From Verrucomicrobiaceae bacterium (lineage in GTDB: Bacteria; Verrucomicrobiota; Verrucomicrobiia; Verrucomicrobiales; Verrucomicrobiaceae), in NCBI GenBank assembly GCA_947458455.1, contig CANGYJ010000005.1:352604-416603 (forward strand): DNA of 64,000 nucleotides. The letters are read 5' to 3'. Numbering within the stretch: position 1 is the first letter of the stretch; each line of letters begins with the position of its first letter. Below, piece after piece: positions 48,336 to 57,630 of this stretch. A program made the translations under genes and the position numbers. A model generated the notes under the pieces. That model saw only the letters and a program-made list of their open reading frames with translations, was not told the origin of the DNA and did no database searches.

Positions 48336-50537
48336 TTATGATTTGGCAACCGGAGCTGCTGCCGCAGGCTGTGGTGAACTCTTGGCTGGGGCGTAGTAGT
48401 AGCTGGCGTAGTTGTAGTATGTGTACTCCTTCAGATTAGAACTGGAGCGGTTCAAAATGACGCCTCCCACATTCACTTGGCGCTCATAAAGAAGATCCAA
48501 GGCCTTGCCCGTGAGGCGAGCCATCGTGGAAGACATGCGGACGATAAATAGAACTGCATCGAGTTTCGGTGCAAAGCTGGCGGTGTCATCCGCCACGAGC
48601 ACAGGGGCACTGTCGAAGATGACGTAGTCATACTCATCACCCATCTGCTTGAGCATCTCCTCAGCCGTTTTGGAGAGAAGCATCTCGGAGGTCTGATCGA
48701 AAACATCACCACGGGCGAGGAGATCGAGGTTCCGAATGCTAGTTTCCTGAACGGCATCACGCCAGTGGAGTTTGCCCCGAAGTGCCTCACTGAGTCCGGG
48801 AGTGGCCGGAAGCTTGAACAACTCACTCACGCCACCACGGCGAAGGTCGCAATCAGCCAGCAAGACGCGAGCTCCAGCGAGCGCCATGGTAACGGCAAGG
48901 TTCGAAGTGACGGTGGTTTTACCTTCATTAGGTACTGCGGAAGTACACAAAATCGTTTTGGGCGCTTTGCCGTTCCAATTCTTAAACAAGATCGACGAAC
49001 GAATCGTGCGGAAGGCCTCGGCGTAGAGATGCCGATCATCATTCGGGCGGAGAAGGGCCACATCACCACGCTGGCGCTGTTCAGGAATCTGTCCCAGCAC
49101 CGCTTCGCCTGGGAACAAAGTCTGGAACTCACTGAAGGAATTCATTCGGTCATCAAGGCGATCAAACAAAAGCAAAATAATCACGCCAGCTCCAAGACCG
49201 ACGATCAAACCAATGATGATGGGCATTTTCCAGTCTTCCGTGTGCTCGGAAGCTGTTGTAGCACGCTCCTGCACAGCCACATAATCGCTCTGCGTATTGA
49301 ACATGTTTTGGAAGTTCTCCGCACGCTCGAACATTTTTTGGTAGGCGTCCTTGGCCACCATTGCATCGCCCTCGAGTTTTTTGTGCTCGGCAAGCTTCGC
49401 TCCAAGTTCGAGAGCCTCTTTTTCACGTTCGGAGACTTGCTTGTCGAGCACGAGAACCATCCGATTGATGGCTTCACGCTGGGATAGCATCTCCTGCTGG
49501 ATCTGCACCTCAAACCGCTTGAGCAAGGCCTCCTGCCCCCTGATCTCTTGGGTCATCTCCGTGACTTGGGGATGACTATCCTTGAACGTCTCAAGAAGGG
49601 TTTCTTTTTTGGTAGTCAGCAATGTAATCTGCCCCTTAGTGCGGAGAAAATCCTGTTCTGCGAGCGTCAGTCCTTTGTTGCTGGAACCAGTGGAGTCACC
49701 CGTGCCTTGTCCATTTTCCGCCCCCCCCTTGTTGCTGGCAGCGCCACCTCCCGCCGCGTTGGTTGCGGTCGCCGTGGCGAGACGCTCTCGATTTTGCATG
49801 GCTGCTTTGACGTCTTGAACGGCCATATCGATCTCGGAAAGCGCCGTGCGCTGGGTTTCCCGCTGACCCTTGAGCTGGGTGAGGAAGTACGCGGCCTCGT
49901 TTTGGCCGTTGGTAATGGTCAAAATGTTGTTGGCTGAACAGAATCGTTGGAGGAGATCGGATTTTTCCTCCATGACCTTTTGTTTGTTGACGACTTCCTG
50001 AAGGAAAGTGCTGAGAACCTTACCCTGAGCTTGCTCACGAATGCTCTGGCGGAAGGCAATAAACTCATCAAGCAGTGAGTTCAGGAAGATCTGGGTGTAT
50101 TTCGGCTCGGAACCCGTGGCGAGGATGTTGAAGATGGCGGAGCCTTTGGTCTGGGCCACGCGAATCTCCACATCCGAGTCCTTGAGATCAGGATGCAAAG
50201 CGTGAACTCGTTCACGAGCCTTGCGGATCATTTCGGCACTCTCGATGGTCTCAATGATGGTGCCGTAAAAGTCCGACAACTGCTCCTGCCACTGTAGGTC
50301 TCCATTTGCTACCATCCGCCCGCCTGCGACGAGCTTAGCCAAAGATCGGAAAATTTGCGGTTTGCCTGTGATTGTCAGCGCTTGCACACACACGCCGATG
50401 CTTGCAGTCAAAAGTAGGAACCACCAGCGACGACGCAGTAGGATCTTGTATCGCTGAAACTTGGCTGAAGCCTCATGAATGCGGTTTAGGGTGCTGGATT
50501 GCACTTGTCCGCCGGGAAGCGAGAGGTTTTGTTCCAT
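48336..50537 (-). CDS. Wzc-like polysaccharide co-polymerase with tyrosine autokinase domain
   Basis: 733 aa. The N-terminal Wzz domain is bounded by membrane helices near residues 38-58 ('WWFLLLTASIGVCVQALTI') and ~430-450 ('MPIIIGLIVGLGAGVIILLL'), with a long coiled-coil periplasmic part between. The C-terminal BY-kinase has Walker A 'CTSAVPNEGKTTVTSNLAVT', Walker A' 'VLLADCDLRRGGVSELF' and Walker B 'DYVIFDSAPVLVADD'. A Tyr-rich tail 'LKEYTYYNYASYYYAP' is the likely autophosphorylation cluster. It controls chain length and export of exopolysaccharide with the Wza-like protein encoded downstream of the barrel gene in the same direction. Confidence 0.95.
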   Translation of the reverse strand: MEQNLSLPGGQVQSSTLNRIHEASAKFQRYKILLRRRWWFLLLTASIGVCVQALTITGKPQIFRSLAKLVAGGRMVANGDLQWQEQLSDFYGTIIETIESAEMIRKARERVHALHPDLKDSDVEIRVAQTKGSAIFNILATGSEPKYTQIFLNSLLDEFIAFRQSIREQAQGKVLSTFLQEVVNKQKVMEEKSDLLQRFCSANNILTITNGQNEAAYFLTQLKGQRETQRTALSEIDMAVQDVKAAMQNRERLATATATNAAGGGAASNKGGAENGQGTGDSTGSSNKGLTLAEQDFLRTKGQITLLTTKKETLLETFKDSHPQVTEMTQEIRGQEALLKRFEVQIQQEMLSQREAINRMVLVLDKQVSEREKEALELGAKLAEHKKLEGDAMVAKDAYQKMFERAENFQNMFNTQSDYVAVQERATTASEHTEDWKMPIIIGLIVGLGAGVIILLLFDRLDDRMNSFSEFQTLFPGEAVLGQIPEQRQRGDVALLRPNDDRHLYAEAFRTIRSSILFKNWNGKAPKTILCTSAVPNEGKTTVTSNLAVTMALAGARVLLADCDLRRGGVSELFKLPATPGLSEALRGKLHWRDAVQETSIRNLDLLARGDVFDQTSEMLLSKTAEEMLKQMGDEYDYVIFDSAPVLVADDTASFAPKLDAVLFIVRMSSTMARLTGKALDLLYERQVNVGGVILNRSSSNLKEYTYYNYASYYYAPAKSSPQPAAAAPVAKS

Positions 50538-50696
50538 AGAGTTTAAAGGCGGCTGTTAAGTCGGGGGTTGATCCACTCAGCAGAACCAGGAATGGCACGC
50601 GGGGGATGGGGGAGGCAGAATCGCTAATAATTGCCTGGCTGCTATCGGAAACTGCTGATCGAAGAATCAGATCCGAGAACCTAGGGACCCGAAAAG

Positions 50697-51428
50697 TTAG
50701 AAGTTCACTGTCTTTTCCGGGATGATAACGACATCATTCTTACGGAGATAAATGTCCTTCTGCATCTGGCCTTTGACCATGATACTGGAGACATCCACGA
50801 GAATGCTTTTTTCACCTTGGGGAGTCGTGCGAACAATTCTAACATGCTCTTTGTCTGCAAATTGAGCAAAACCGCCAGCCCGAAGAATGGCCTGACTGAT
50901 GGTCACATCTTCTGTGGCTGGTAGATCATACTTACCCTGCTTGAGAACGAAACCAAACATCGTGTAGGTTTCAAGTTCGACCCCATATGTTCCCCCGGGA
51001 GTGTCCGGAATCTGATCGATGGCGATAACCACGGTAGCGCTAATAAAGAAGCTCCTCTCCAAATCACTTTTGATTGTATAAGCGAGGTCACGACAGGTGC
51101 GGCCAGCGGCTCGAATAAGGCCAATGTAGGGAACCTGAACTTCGCCTGTCACAGCAACTTTTTGAGTGACCGCCTCTTTGCGATCTTCGAGAATACGAAT
51201 ACTAACGATGTAACCAGGTTGAATCGGCTTCGTGTTATCCAAAACTTCCATTGAGGTAAGCACTGCCGCACCAGTGAACGTTCCCGATGAATTACCGCCG
51301 CCTTGAGAATTGTTGGCGGCAGGCTTGGGGGAGGTAGGCACTCTGAAACCAGGGTCCTGTGCTTGCAAGGCTGCCAATGAACCTGCGAAAAAGACCAATG
51401 CTGTGAGACGTGCTTTGATTGTTTGCAT
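50697..51428 (-). CDS. Wza-like polysaccharide export protein
   Basis: 243 aa from ATG 51428 with signal peptide 'MQTIKARLTALVFFAGSLAA'. The Poly_export/SLBB layout is visible: 'IQPGYIVSIRILEDRKEAVT', 'VTGEVQVPYIGLIRAAGRTC…' then 'YTMFGFVLKQGKYDLPATED', 'TISQAILRAGGFAQFADKEH' and the typical end 'DIYLRKNDVVIIPEKTVNF'. It would form the outer-membrane/periplasmic channel for exopolysaccharide. It lacks an obvious lipobox, unlike Escherichia coli Wza. It sits between the barrel gene and the Wzc-like gene, all on one strand. Confidence 0.92.
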   Translation of the reverse strand: MQTIKARLTALVFFAGSLAALQAQDPGFRVPTSPKPAANNSQGGGNSSGTFTGAAVLTSMEVLDNTKPIQPGYIVSIRILEDRKEAVTQKVAVTGEVQVPYIGLIRAAGRTCRDLAYTIKSDLERSFFISATVVIAIDQIPDTPGGTYGVELETYTMFGFVLKQGKYDLPATEDVTISQAILRAGGFAQFADKEHVRIVRTTPQGEKSILVDVSSIMVKGQMQKDIYLRKNDVVIIPEKTVNF

Positions 51429-51519
51429 GAAAAAAAGTTTATTGGGGAAGTGAATAGAGAGGCCAACTTTTCGACCCACGTGCCCCCCCCCTGCGGCAGA
51501 CAACGGCTTTGGCAATCCA

Positions 51520-53187
51520 TTAGAAATTGTAATTCAATCCCAGAATCACGCGGTGCTGGGTGAAATCGAAGTCGCTGTTGTAGGCGTTTGTTAGGAAGTA
51601 GCGATACCCAAAATTGAGGCTGGCTTTTTGTGTGATGGCCGTGGTGAAATCCAAGTTGAAAGCATGCTGATCGAAATCTCCATTGATTGCTTCGGAATCG
51701 GTGCGGCCAAAATGATAACCAACTCCCATCCTGACCTTCGAGCTGATTTGATGATTGTAGTATGCGTCAAAGCCGTACTGAATGACGTCGGTTTGAGCAA
51801 TTGGCGATGATGGGCGGGCACTCTCAAAGAAACTTGTGAGTGAGAGGCGCCCTCCTTTGGAGGTGATAATCGATACGCCGTAGTTTACATAGTCGGCAGT
51901 AATGAAGTTCGAAGTTAGATTCAATGCGGATTCATGCCCGAAGGACAGAACCTGATTCACTCGGTTATTGATCTGATTGGAAATGCTGAAATTAAAGTAG
52001 AAATCTGATAAATCCTTGGTATCCCCAGTTCCAAGCGGAGCGAAAACGGTTGGTGCTTCAAAGTCGAAATTCTGAAGGCCCGCAGACATACGAAGGGTGG
52101 TGGCGGAGCCGAGTTGAGTCCGGAAGAATATACCCACATTCCCCATGATGGCATCGTTCAGGATTGGCTGCTCGTAGTCGAGCAAGCTAACCCCACCTTC
52201 AATGCCACTGGCCCATGTGCCCTGAGGGCTGTAGGTCAGCACAGTTTGAATGGAATCGAGTTGCCTGTTAAACTGGTTAAAACGCTGCTCCATCGCCTGG
52301 GAGATGGAATTGTTGTAGTTAACAGACAACGACCACTTCGAGTTGATCGCCCAATTCATTGCGACACCTGCATCATTTTGAAATACGCCGAAAATTGACT
52401 GTGCATTGAGTGCGAAGGCATTGTTCACCGCTGGACGCACGGAAACGCGGTCGTAGATAGTGAAATAGACCGGACCAGCTTTAATGTCGAAAGCTAGCGT
52501 ACTACCAGGGAGGACATTCAGCACATAATTTCCACTGCCGTAGGGTGCCAACTCTGGATGGTTAAAATAATGGTCAAAACCAACAGCGGTGGAGATGCTC
52601 AAAACGTTATTTTGAGTAACTCTGTAGTTGGCATCAATGTTTAGCATGAATGTCCCAATGACATCAGAAACCGGGTTCGTTTTCGAGCGTGTAATGTTAT
52701 TGTTATACTCCAAACCCGAATACAGACCCAAGCCCACGTTCACGGGTCCAAGCTTCAGGTTACGCTTACCTGTAAGGAAAGGATCGGACACATAAGTAGG
52801 CGCGAAATAACCAGTGGGAGAAGTGTACTGACCGGAGTAATTTGTGTAATCCCCGACAGAACGCGCAGCCATAGCAGCACTGCCACTACGGACAGCAGGC
52901 TGAGAGACTTGACGGGCCTCGCGAAGGAGATCTTCAGGGCGCATCTCCCCGTCAGCAGAGTTCACATAGGTGCCGCTATCGTAATCGTAAACTACATCTC
53001 CCGAGCGGAAACCAGCAGAACTTTGCTGCATCTGTTGGGTTCGCGAACGAAAATCATCAAAGAAGCTGCTGGTCTGAGAAGGTGAGACACCAAACTGAGC
53101 ACTGGCAGGTGAAGCCAGCGCCAAAAAAGCAATGAAAGCTGCGCCAACGTGCAGGGCGAGGAATTCGGCGGGGCGAGAGAAGAGCAT
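51520..53187 (-). CDS. Outer-membrane beta-barrel protein of the exopolysaccharide locus
   Basis: 555 aa from ATG 53187 with a signal peptide ending 'ALASPASAQ'. After ~110 residues of linker the sequence alternates polar/apolar strands ('VGLGLYSGLEYNNNITRSKT', 'YRVTQNNVLSISTAVGFDHY', 'LSFGHESALNLTSNFITADY'). It ends in aromatic 'HRVILGLNYNF', the outer-membrane insertion signal. It resembles the beta-barrel proteins found beside exopolysaccharide exporters in Verrucomicrobia and EpsL-like proteins in proteobacteria. Being first of three co-directional genes, it probably serves export of the same polymer. Confidence 0.82.
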   Translation of the reverse strand: MLFSRPAEFLALHVGAAFIAFLALASPASAQFGVSPSQTSSFFDDFRSRTQQMQQSSAGFRSGDVVYDYDSGTYVNSADGEMRPEDLLREARQVSQPAVRSGSAAMAARSVGDYTNYSGQYTSPTGYFAPTYVSDPFLTGKRNLKLGPVNVGLGLYSGLEYNNNITRSKTNPVSDVIGTFMLNIDANYRVTQNNVLSISTAVGFDHYFNHPELAPYGSGNYVLNVLPGSTLAFDIKAGPVYFTIYDRVSVRPAVNNAFALNAQSIFGVFQNDAGVAMNWAINSKWSLSVNYNNSISQAMEQRFNQFNRQLDSIQTVLTYSPQGTWASGIEGGVSLLDYEQPILNDAIMGNVGIFFRTQLGSATTLRMSAGLQNFDFEAPTVFAPLGTGDTKDLSDFYFNFSISNQINNRVNQVLSFGHESALNLTSNFITADYVNYGVSIITSKGGRLSLTSFFESARPSSPIAQTDVIQYGFDAYYNHQISSKVRMGVGYHFGRTDSEAINGDFDQHAFNLDFTTAITQKASLNFGYRYFLTNAYNSDFDFTQHRVILGLNYNF

Positions 53188-53649
53188 AGGTCGGGTGATT
53201 TGAAGCAAAATAACTCTAGATAGAAGCAACTCAGCTTTTATTTGTCCATCTTTAAAAACAGCCCTTTTTCAAAAATCTCGCCCCAAAACTTTGCTGGCAC
53301 CTGAACCCAATGATCTTTGTAGAAGTAATCTAGCCGGGCTCACCTTACCGCCAATGAGGATAAGAACCAGTCGGTTCTCTTCGTGAAAACTCTAACTCCA
53401 ACTGAATCTCCCGATGATGACCAGTACCAAAGGGCCTGACGGGCAGGTGAATGGATGAGCGGCGGGATGTGAAAACTGATTGGAAACTCCTCAGCACGAA
53501 GGGGAGTTTATCGCTTAATTTTGATTTTATGGAAGGCATCGACATGACACGTGTTCGATAGAACATAATATGTAATGTTCAAGCGAATACTCATTCCACT
53601 CACAAACTTGTGCCATTGACTGGCACTCGCTCCGAAGGTTTGTAATCCT
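53188..53649. other. AT-rich 462-bp intergenic region between divergent transcription units
   Basis: No ORF of note. It separates the exopolysaccharide genes (minus) from the dCMP deaminase gene (plus) and must hold promoters for both. The only clear element is the palindrome at 53552-53565. Confidence 0.6.
53552..53565. promoter_or_regulatory. Putative LexA box (TGTTC-N4-GAACA)
   Basis: TGTTC-GATA-GAACA, a perfect palindrome of the type reported for LexA of Verrucomicrobia (TGTTC-N4-GAACA, recalled). It lies 84 bases upstream of the dCMP deaminase ATG, next to an AT-rich CATAAT sequence that could be a -10 box. This suggests SOS control of the deaminase gene; the exopolysaccharide genes begin 365 bases away on the other side. 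Confidence 0.6.
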
Positions 53650-54126
53650 ATGACCTTAACATCGCCCCATCGTTCCCGACTCACTATCCCGGAATACGCC
53701 ATGGCCCTCGCTCATGTCGCTAGCCTGCGATCCGAAGACCCCTTCCGCAAAGTCGGCGCTGTTGCGTTTGATTTTTCCAACCGCGTGATCGGCACGGCCT
53801 ACAACGGTCTCGCCCCCGGTTATGACCCGGGCGAATCTTTCTGGAGCGACCGGGATGCAAGACGCAAATACATGCTACACGCCGAGGTGAATCTCTGTAG
53901 TCTTTTCACCCGTGGCAACGTTAAACTTGTCGCCTGCACCACAAAACCCTGCACCAGCTGCATGCAGATGCTCTGCGCTTATGGCGTTAAGGAGGTTTAT
54001 TTCCGCGACGACTACCCCGAGTCCGAGGCTCACGCCATCGCTGATCGTTATGGCATCCAGCTTGTCCAGCTTGCAGACTACCCGGCCATCATCGCCGAAC
54101 TCGACAACACGCCAATCCCACGCTGA
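53650..54126 (+). CDS. Deoxycytidylate (dCMP) deaminase-family protein
   Basis: 158 aa. The zinc site is HAE in 'YMLHAEVNLCSLFTRG' and PCxxC in 'TTKPCTSCMQMLCAYGVKEV'. 'LRSEDPFRKVGAVAFDFSNR' and 'GTAYNGLAPGYD' are the dCMP deaminase/ComEB substrate-binding segments. It converts dCMP to dUMP for dTTP synthesis. The putative LexA box upstream suggests induction by DNA damage. Confidence 0.88.
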   Translation: MTLTSPHRSRLTIPEYAMALAHVASLRSEDPFRKVGAVAFDFSNRVIGTAYNGLAPGYDPGESFWSDRDARRKYMLHAEVNLCSLFTRGNVKLVACTTKPCTSCMQMLCAYGVKEVYFRDDYPESEAHAIADRYGIQLVQLADYPAIIAELDNTPIPR

Positions 54127-55249
54127 TTACAGAGTCACCGCGTTTCCAGATGCCTGCGAGGCAAGCGCCGCAGCGAAAATCTCCTGACTTACCAACGCTT
54201 CAGAAGGCTTTGCGCAGCCAAAGCGATTCCCTAGCAGTCCGGCACGCTCCATCAGGAAAGCTGCCCACATTTGCTGGATCATGTCTGGAAAGCCCGGCTA
54301 GAAAATGCCACCCGTCACGGTCTTGAATGGCATGCCAAAGCCGAGATCCGTCTTCTTCCAAAAACTGCTCTTTGCCGTTCTCAAAGAGCCACAGCGTCTT
54401 CGGTTCCTTGGTGCTATAGCGCACGCCTCCCTCAGTGCCGAGCAACTCGACGAACCACGAATTCGTCTCCCCCGGAGCCATGCGCTTCATTTCGAGCCTC
54501 AGCGGCACCTCATGCCCTTCGATACTCGTCCAGCAGTGGAGCAAAGCGTTGTCCCAGGTATCACAAAAGGCCATGCCGCCCTTGCCATCGGGGCGTTGCG
54601 GGTAGCCCTTCTGGAGTTGGGCAAACAGCCGCGAAGGCTTCCAGCCCAGGCGCAGCGGGATGTGACAGGCATGCATGCCCAGATCACCCAGCACACCGAT
54701 CTCACCACAGCTCGCTGATTTGTGCTTCCAGCTCGCAGTCTTCGTCGCGTCCAAGTCGCTGCTATGATGAAAGCCGCTAACGACCTCCAGCACACGGCCT
54801 AGCTTCCCCGATTGAGCCACCTGCATCACCCGTTGAGCTCCCGGCAAGAATGGAAACTCCGAGCTGCATCGCACAAAGCGCCCAGACTTCTCTCCGGCCT
54901 CACAAATTCGCCGTGCCGAGGCCATATCGATGCCGAAAGGCTTCTCCGCGAAAAGATCCTTCCCTGCCGCGATCACATCTAGGTAGATTGTCTAGTACAG
55001 GTTCTGCGACACCGCCAAATACACCACCTCCACTGCCGGGTTCGCCAACAGTTCGTGGTAGTCCGCCGTAATCTGTGTGCATGAAGGCACCCGCCGGAAC
55101 CAGATTCGCACATCCTCCACGAGATCCGCCACCGCCACCAGCTCAGGCATCACCTCCACATTCGTCGGAGCGCACCAGCGTGCGAAGGCACTCGCCATTT
55201 CCAGGCCCATGAGGCCACCGCCGATGATTCCGATGCCGACTTTCTTCAT
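54127..55249 (-). pseudogene. Gfo/Idh/MocA oxidoreductase gene with nonsense codon and frameshift
   Basis: From ATG 55249 the sequence 'KKVGIGIIGGGLMGLEMASA' starts a Rossmann domain, but TAG at 54992-54994 interrupts '…YLAVSQNLY*TIYLDVIAAG'. The same frame goes on with 'KDLFAEKPFGIDMASARRIC'. Near 54290 the frame shifts: after 'RDGWHFLAG' the proper C-terminus 'FPDMIQQMWAAFLMERAGLL' is in the next frame, ending at 54127. A full product would be about 373 aa. One stop plus one frameshift make a functional product unlikely. Confidence 0.85.
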
Positions 55250-55410
55250 GTTGATCAGGTTGAGTCAAGGGTTGGGTCCAACTCCAGGCCGGACGCTATG
55301 AGACAGCAGCCCCCTTTCCTCATCAACCGTAAATCCGGCCACATTTCGTTTGCTACCTCTCCGGAGACCACTATGCTTCACATCCCTGTATCCCAGGCCG
55401 TTTTACACCT

Positions 55411-55614
55411 ATGAGAGCAGACCTCGTCGAAGAAGCCGCCAAGCACATCACTGAGCCACCGATCCTGATTAATCTCGTTTCCAAGCGAGTGCGTCAGATC
55501 GCTTCCGGCCGTTCCCCCCTCGTTGAACGCCGTCCTGGCCTCCGCGATGCCGACCTCGCCCTCCTCGAGATCATCCAGGGCAAGATCACCCCAGAAAACA
55601 TCGACCACAGCTGA
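55411..55614 (+). CDS. rpoZ: RNA polymerase omega subunit
   Basis: 67 aa. 'PPILINLVSKRVRQIASGRS' followed by 'PLVERRPGLRDADLALLEII' is the conserved omega core (N-L-V-S-x-R-V-x-Q-L-A-x-G). It stabilises beta' and helps RNA polymerase assembly. It is short compared with proteobacterial omega but similar to other small versions. It stands just upstream of smpB. Confidence 0.9.
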   Translation: MRADLVEEAAKHITEPPILINLVSKRVRQIASGRSPLVERRPGLRDADLALLEIIQGKITPENIDHS

Positions 55615-55694
55615 TCCCCTCCGGCGAGCCGGCCACATCATCCTTTCCCAAATGGGTCCCGTGCGCCGCATAGGACCCATTTTTTTTCCCTCGC

Positions 55695-56156
55695 ATGTCC
55701 GAGATCGCCTCCAACCGCAAAGCTCCGCGCGACTACCACATCCTCGAGACCTACGAGGCGGGACTCGAACTGCGTGGCACTGAGGTCAAATCCATCCGCC
55801 AGGGCCACATGAACCTCTCTGATGCCTTCGCCCGCGTCGAACGAGGCCAGGTCTGGCTCTACGGCTGCGACATCAAGCCCTACGACAAGGCCAGCCACGA
55901 GACCCACGAGCCGCGCCGTTCCCGCCGCCTTCTCCTGCACAAGCGTGAGATCATGAAGCTAGATACCGCCGCGCATCAGAAGGGTCTCGCCCTCCCCGTG
56001 CTCAAAGCCTACTGGAAAGGTCACCGCATCAAAATCCAGGTCGCCGTTGGCAAAGGCAAAAATAAGGCCGATCAGCGCCACGATCTCAAAGAAAAGGCCG
56101 AGAACCGAGAAGCCGCCCGCGTCGTCGCCGCCTTCAACGACCGCTCGAAGCGCTAA
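55695..56156 (+). CDS. smpB: SsrA-binding protein SmpB
   Basis: 153 aa, standard length. 'ILETYEAGLELRGTEVKSIR' and 'GHMNLSDAFARVERGQVWLY' are the SmpB signature, followed by 'HEPRRSRRLLLHKREIMKLD' and 'GLALPVLKAYWKGHRIKIQV', with a basic C-terminal tail 'DLKEKAENREAARVVAAFND'. It brings tmRNA to stalled ribosomes. No tmRNA gene is apparent nearby. Confidence 0.97.
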   Translation: MSEIASNRKAPRDYHILETYEAGLELRGTEVKSIRQGHMNLSDAFARVERGQVWLYGCDIKPYDKASHETHEPRRSRRLLLHKREIMKLDTAAHQKGLALPVLKAYWKGHRIKIQVAVGKGKNKADQRHDLKEKAENREAARVVAAFNDRSKR

Positions 56157-56187
56157 CCGGTTCGCTCGTTCATTCGCTATTCGGAAA

Positions 56188-56196
56188 TTCGTCATT
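56188..56196. repeat. TTCGTCATT repeat unit
   Basis: Complement of the AATGACGAA unit, preceded by CATTCGCTATTCGGAA, in the smpB-murA gap. Confidence 0.45.
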
Positions 56197-56276
56197 CCGC
56201 CGCAGGCGGTCTCACATCCTCCTTCCAAACATTCTCTTGCCCGCACCTCAAATCGCGGCAGAAACCCTTCCCCATC

Positions 56277-57539
56277 ATGGAAAAGCTCATCGTCCACGGC
56301 GGCACACCGCTCAAAGGTCGCATCAACATCAGCGGCTCGAAAAACAGCTCCCTGCCCATCCTCGCCGCCACCCTCCTCACGAAGGACACCTGCACCATCC
56401 GCCGCGTCCCCGACCTCTCGGATACCAACTACATGCTTCAAATCCTCGGCGAGCTCGGAGCCGAGGTCGAGCGAGCCTCCGGCGTCGTCGTCGTCAAAGC
56501 CGAGAGGATCAAATCCATCGCCCCCTACGACCTCGTGCGGAAGATGAGGGCCTCCATTTGCGTCCTCGGCCCCCTCACCGGCCGCTTGAAGAAATGCACT
56601 GTCTCCCTCCCCGGCGGCTGCGTTATCGGCGACCGCCCTGTTGACCTCCATCTCAAAGGCCTCGAAGCCCTCGGCGCACAGGTCCAGGTCGAAGGTGGAG
56701 ACATCCATGTGAATGCCAAAAAAGGCTTCAAAGGCGGCGCCATGAATCTCATGGGCAAACACGGCTCCACCGTCCTCGGAACGGATAATGTCATGATGGC
56801 CGCCGTCCTGGCCAAAGGCACCACCATCATCGAAGGAGCCGCCGCGGAGCCCGAGGTCGAAGACCTCGCCAACTTCCTCATCAAAATGGGAGCCAAAATC
56901 GACGGCGCAGGCACCAACCGCATCACCATCGAAGGCGTCAAAGAACTCCACGGAGCCGAGCACATCGTCATCCCGGATCGCATCGAGGCCGGCACCTTCC
57001 TCGTCGCCGGAGCCATGCTTGGCGACGGCGTCACGCTCAAACGCGTCATGCCCGAGCACATGAAAGCCATCACCGATGCCATGGTGAAATGCGGTTTCCC
57101 GCTCGAAATCACCAAGGACAGCATCACCGTCCGCCCCAATCCGAACGCCAAAGGTTTCGACCTCACCACCCTCTGCTACCCCGGCTTTCCCACGGACATG
57201 CAGGCCCAGATGTGCGCCCTCGCCTGCGTCATCCCAGACACCAGCACCATCACCGAGACCATCTTCCCCCAGCGCTTCATGCACTGCGCCGAAATGAAAC
57301 GCATGGGAGCCAATATCGACCTTCAAGGTGCCACCGCCCGCATCCGTGGCGGTGCCTCCATGAAAGGCGCTCCCGTCATGGCCTCCGATCTCCGCGCCTC
57401 CGCCGCCCTCGTCCTCGCTGGCCTCGTCGCCGAAGGCAAAACCGAGATCAACCGCCTCTATCACATCGACCGCGGCTATGAGCACCTTGATGACAAACTC
57501 GCCGCCCTCGGAGCCAACCTCGAACGCGTCCGCAGTTAA
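56277..57539 (+). CDS. murA: UDP-N-acetylglucosamine 1-carboxyvinyltransferase MurA
   Basis: 420 aa, typical length. It begins '[20 protein letters not shown]' and '[14 protein letters not shown]', with catalytic Cys115 in '[20 protein letters not shown]' (fosfomycin target). Later '[20 protein letters not shown]', '[20 protein letters not shown]' and '[20 protein letters not shown]' complete the EPT fold. It starts peptidoglycan synthesis by adding enolpyruvate to UDP-GlcNAc. Having Cys115, it should be fosfomycin-sensitive. A REP pair follows. Confidence 0.97.
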   Translation: MEKLIVHGGTPLKGRINISGSKNSSLPILAATLLTKDTCTIRRVPDLSDTNYMLQILGELGAEVERASGVVVVKAERIKSIAPYDLVRKMRASICVLGPLTGRLKKCTVSLPGGCVIGDRPVDLHLKGLEALGAQVQVEGGDIHVNAKKGFKGGAMNLMGKHGSTVLGTDNVMMAAVLAKGTTIIEGAAAEPEVEDLANFLIKMGAKIDGAGTNRITIEGVKELHGAEHIVIPDRIEAGTFLVAGAMLGDGVTLKRVMPEHMKAITDAMVKCGFPLEITKDSITVRPNPNAKGFDLTTLCYPGFPTDMQAQMCALACVIPDTSTITETIFPQRFMHCAEMKRMGANIDLQGATARIRGGASMKGAPVMASDLRASAALVLAGLVAEGKTEINRLYHIDRGYEHLDDKLAALGANLERVRS

Positions 57540-57573
57540 AGCCCGCTCCTCTCTCCGGCGGCATCTTGCAAAA

Positions 57574-57630
57574 GTAGCACGAGTTTTCCAACTCGTGTTC
57601 CGGCTGAACGGGTTGGAAAACCCGTTCTAC
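57574..57630. repeat. Inverted REP pair (BIME) between murA and a convergent gene
   Basis: Left REP: GTAG head + CACGAGTT-TTCC-AACTCGTG (57574-57597). Right REP: AACGGGTT-GGAA-AACCCGTT + CTAC (57607-57630). GTAG heads face outward. The right head gives TAG (57627-57629) as the stop codon of the PQQ-propeller gene. Same palindromes as around the RAYT gene. Confidence 0.9.

Noticed and set aside
53616..53646. TTGACT … TGTAAT as a sigma-70 promoter for the dCMP deaminase
   Set aside because: Spacer of 19 and the -10 would lie only a few bases before the ATG; the sequence near the LexA box is a better candidate.
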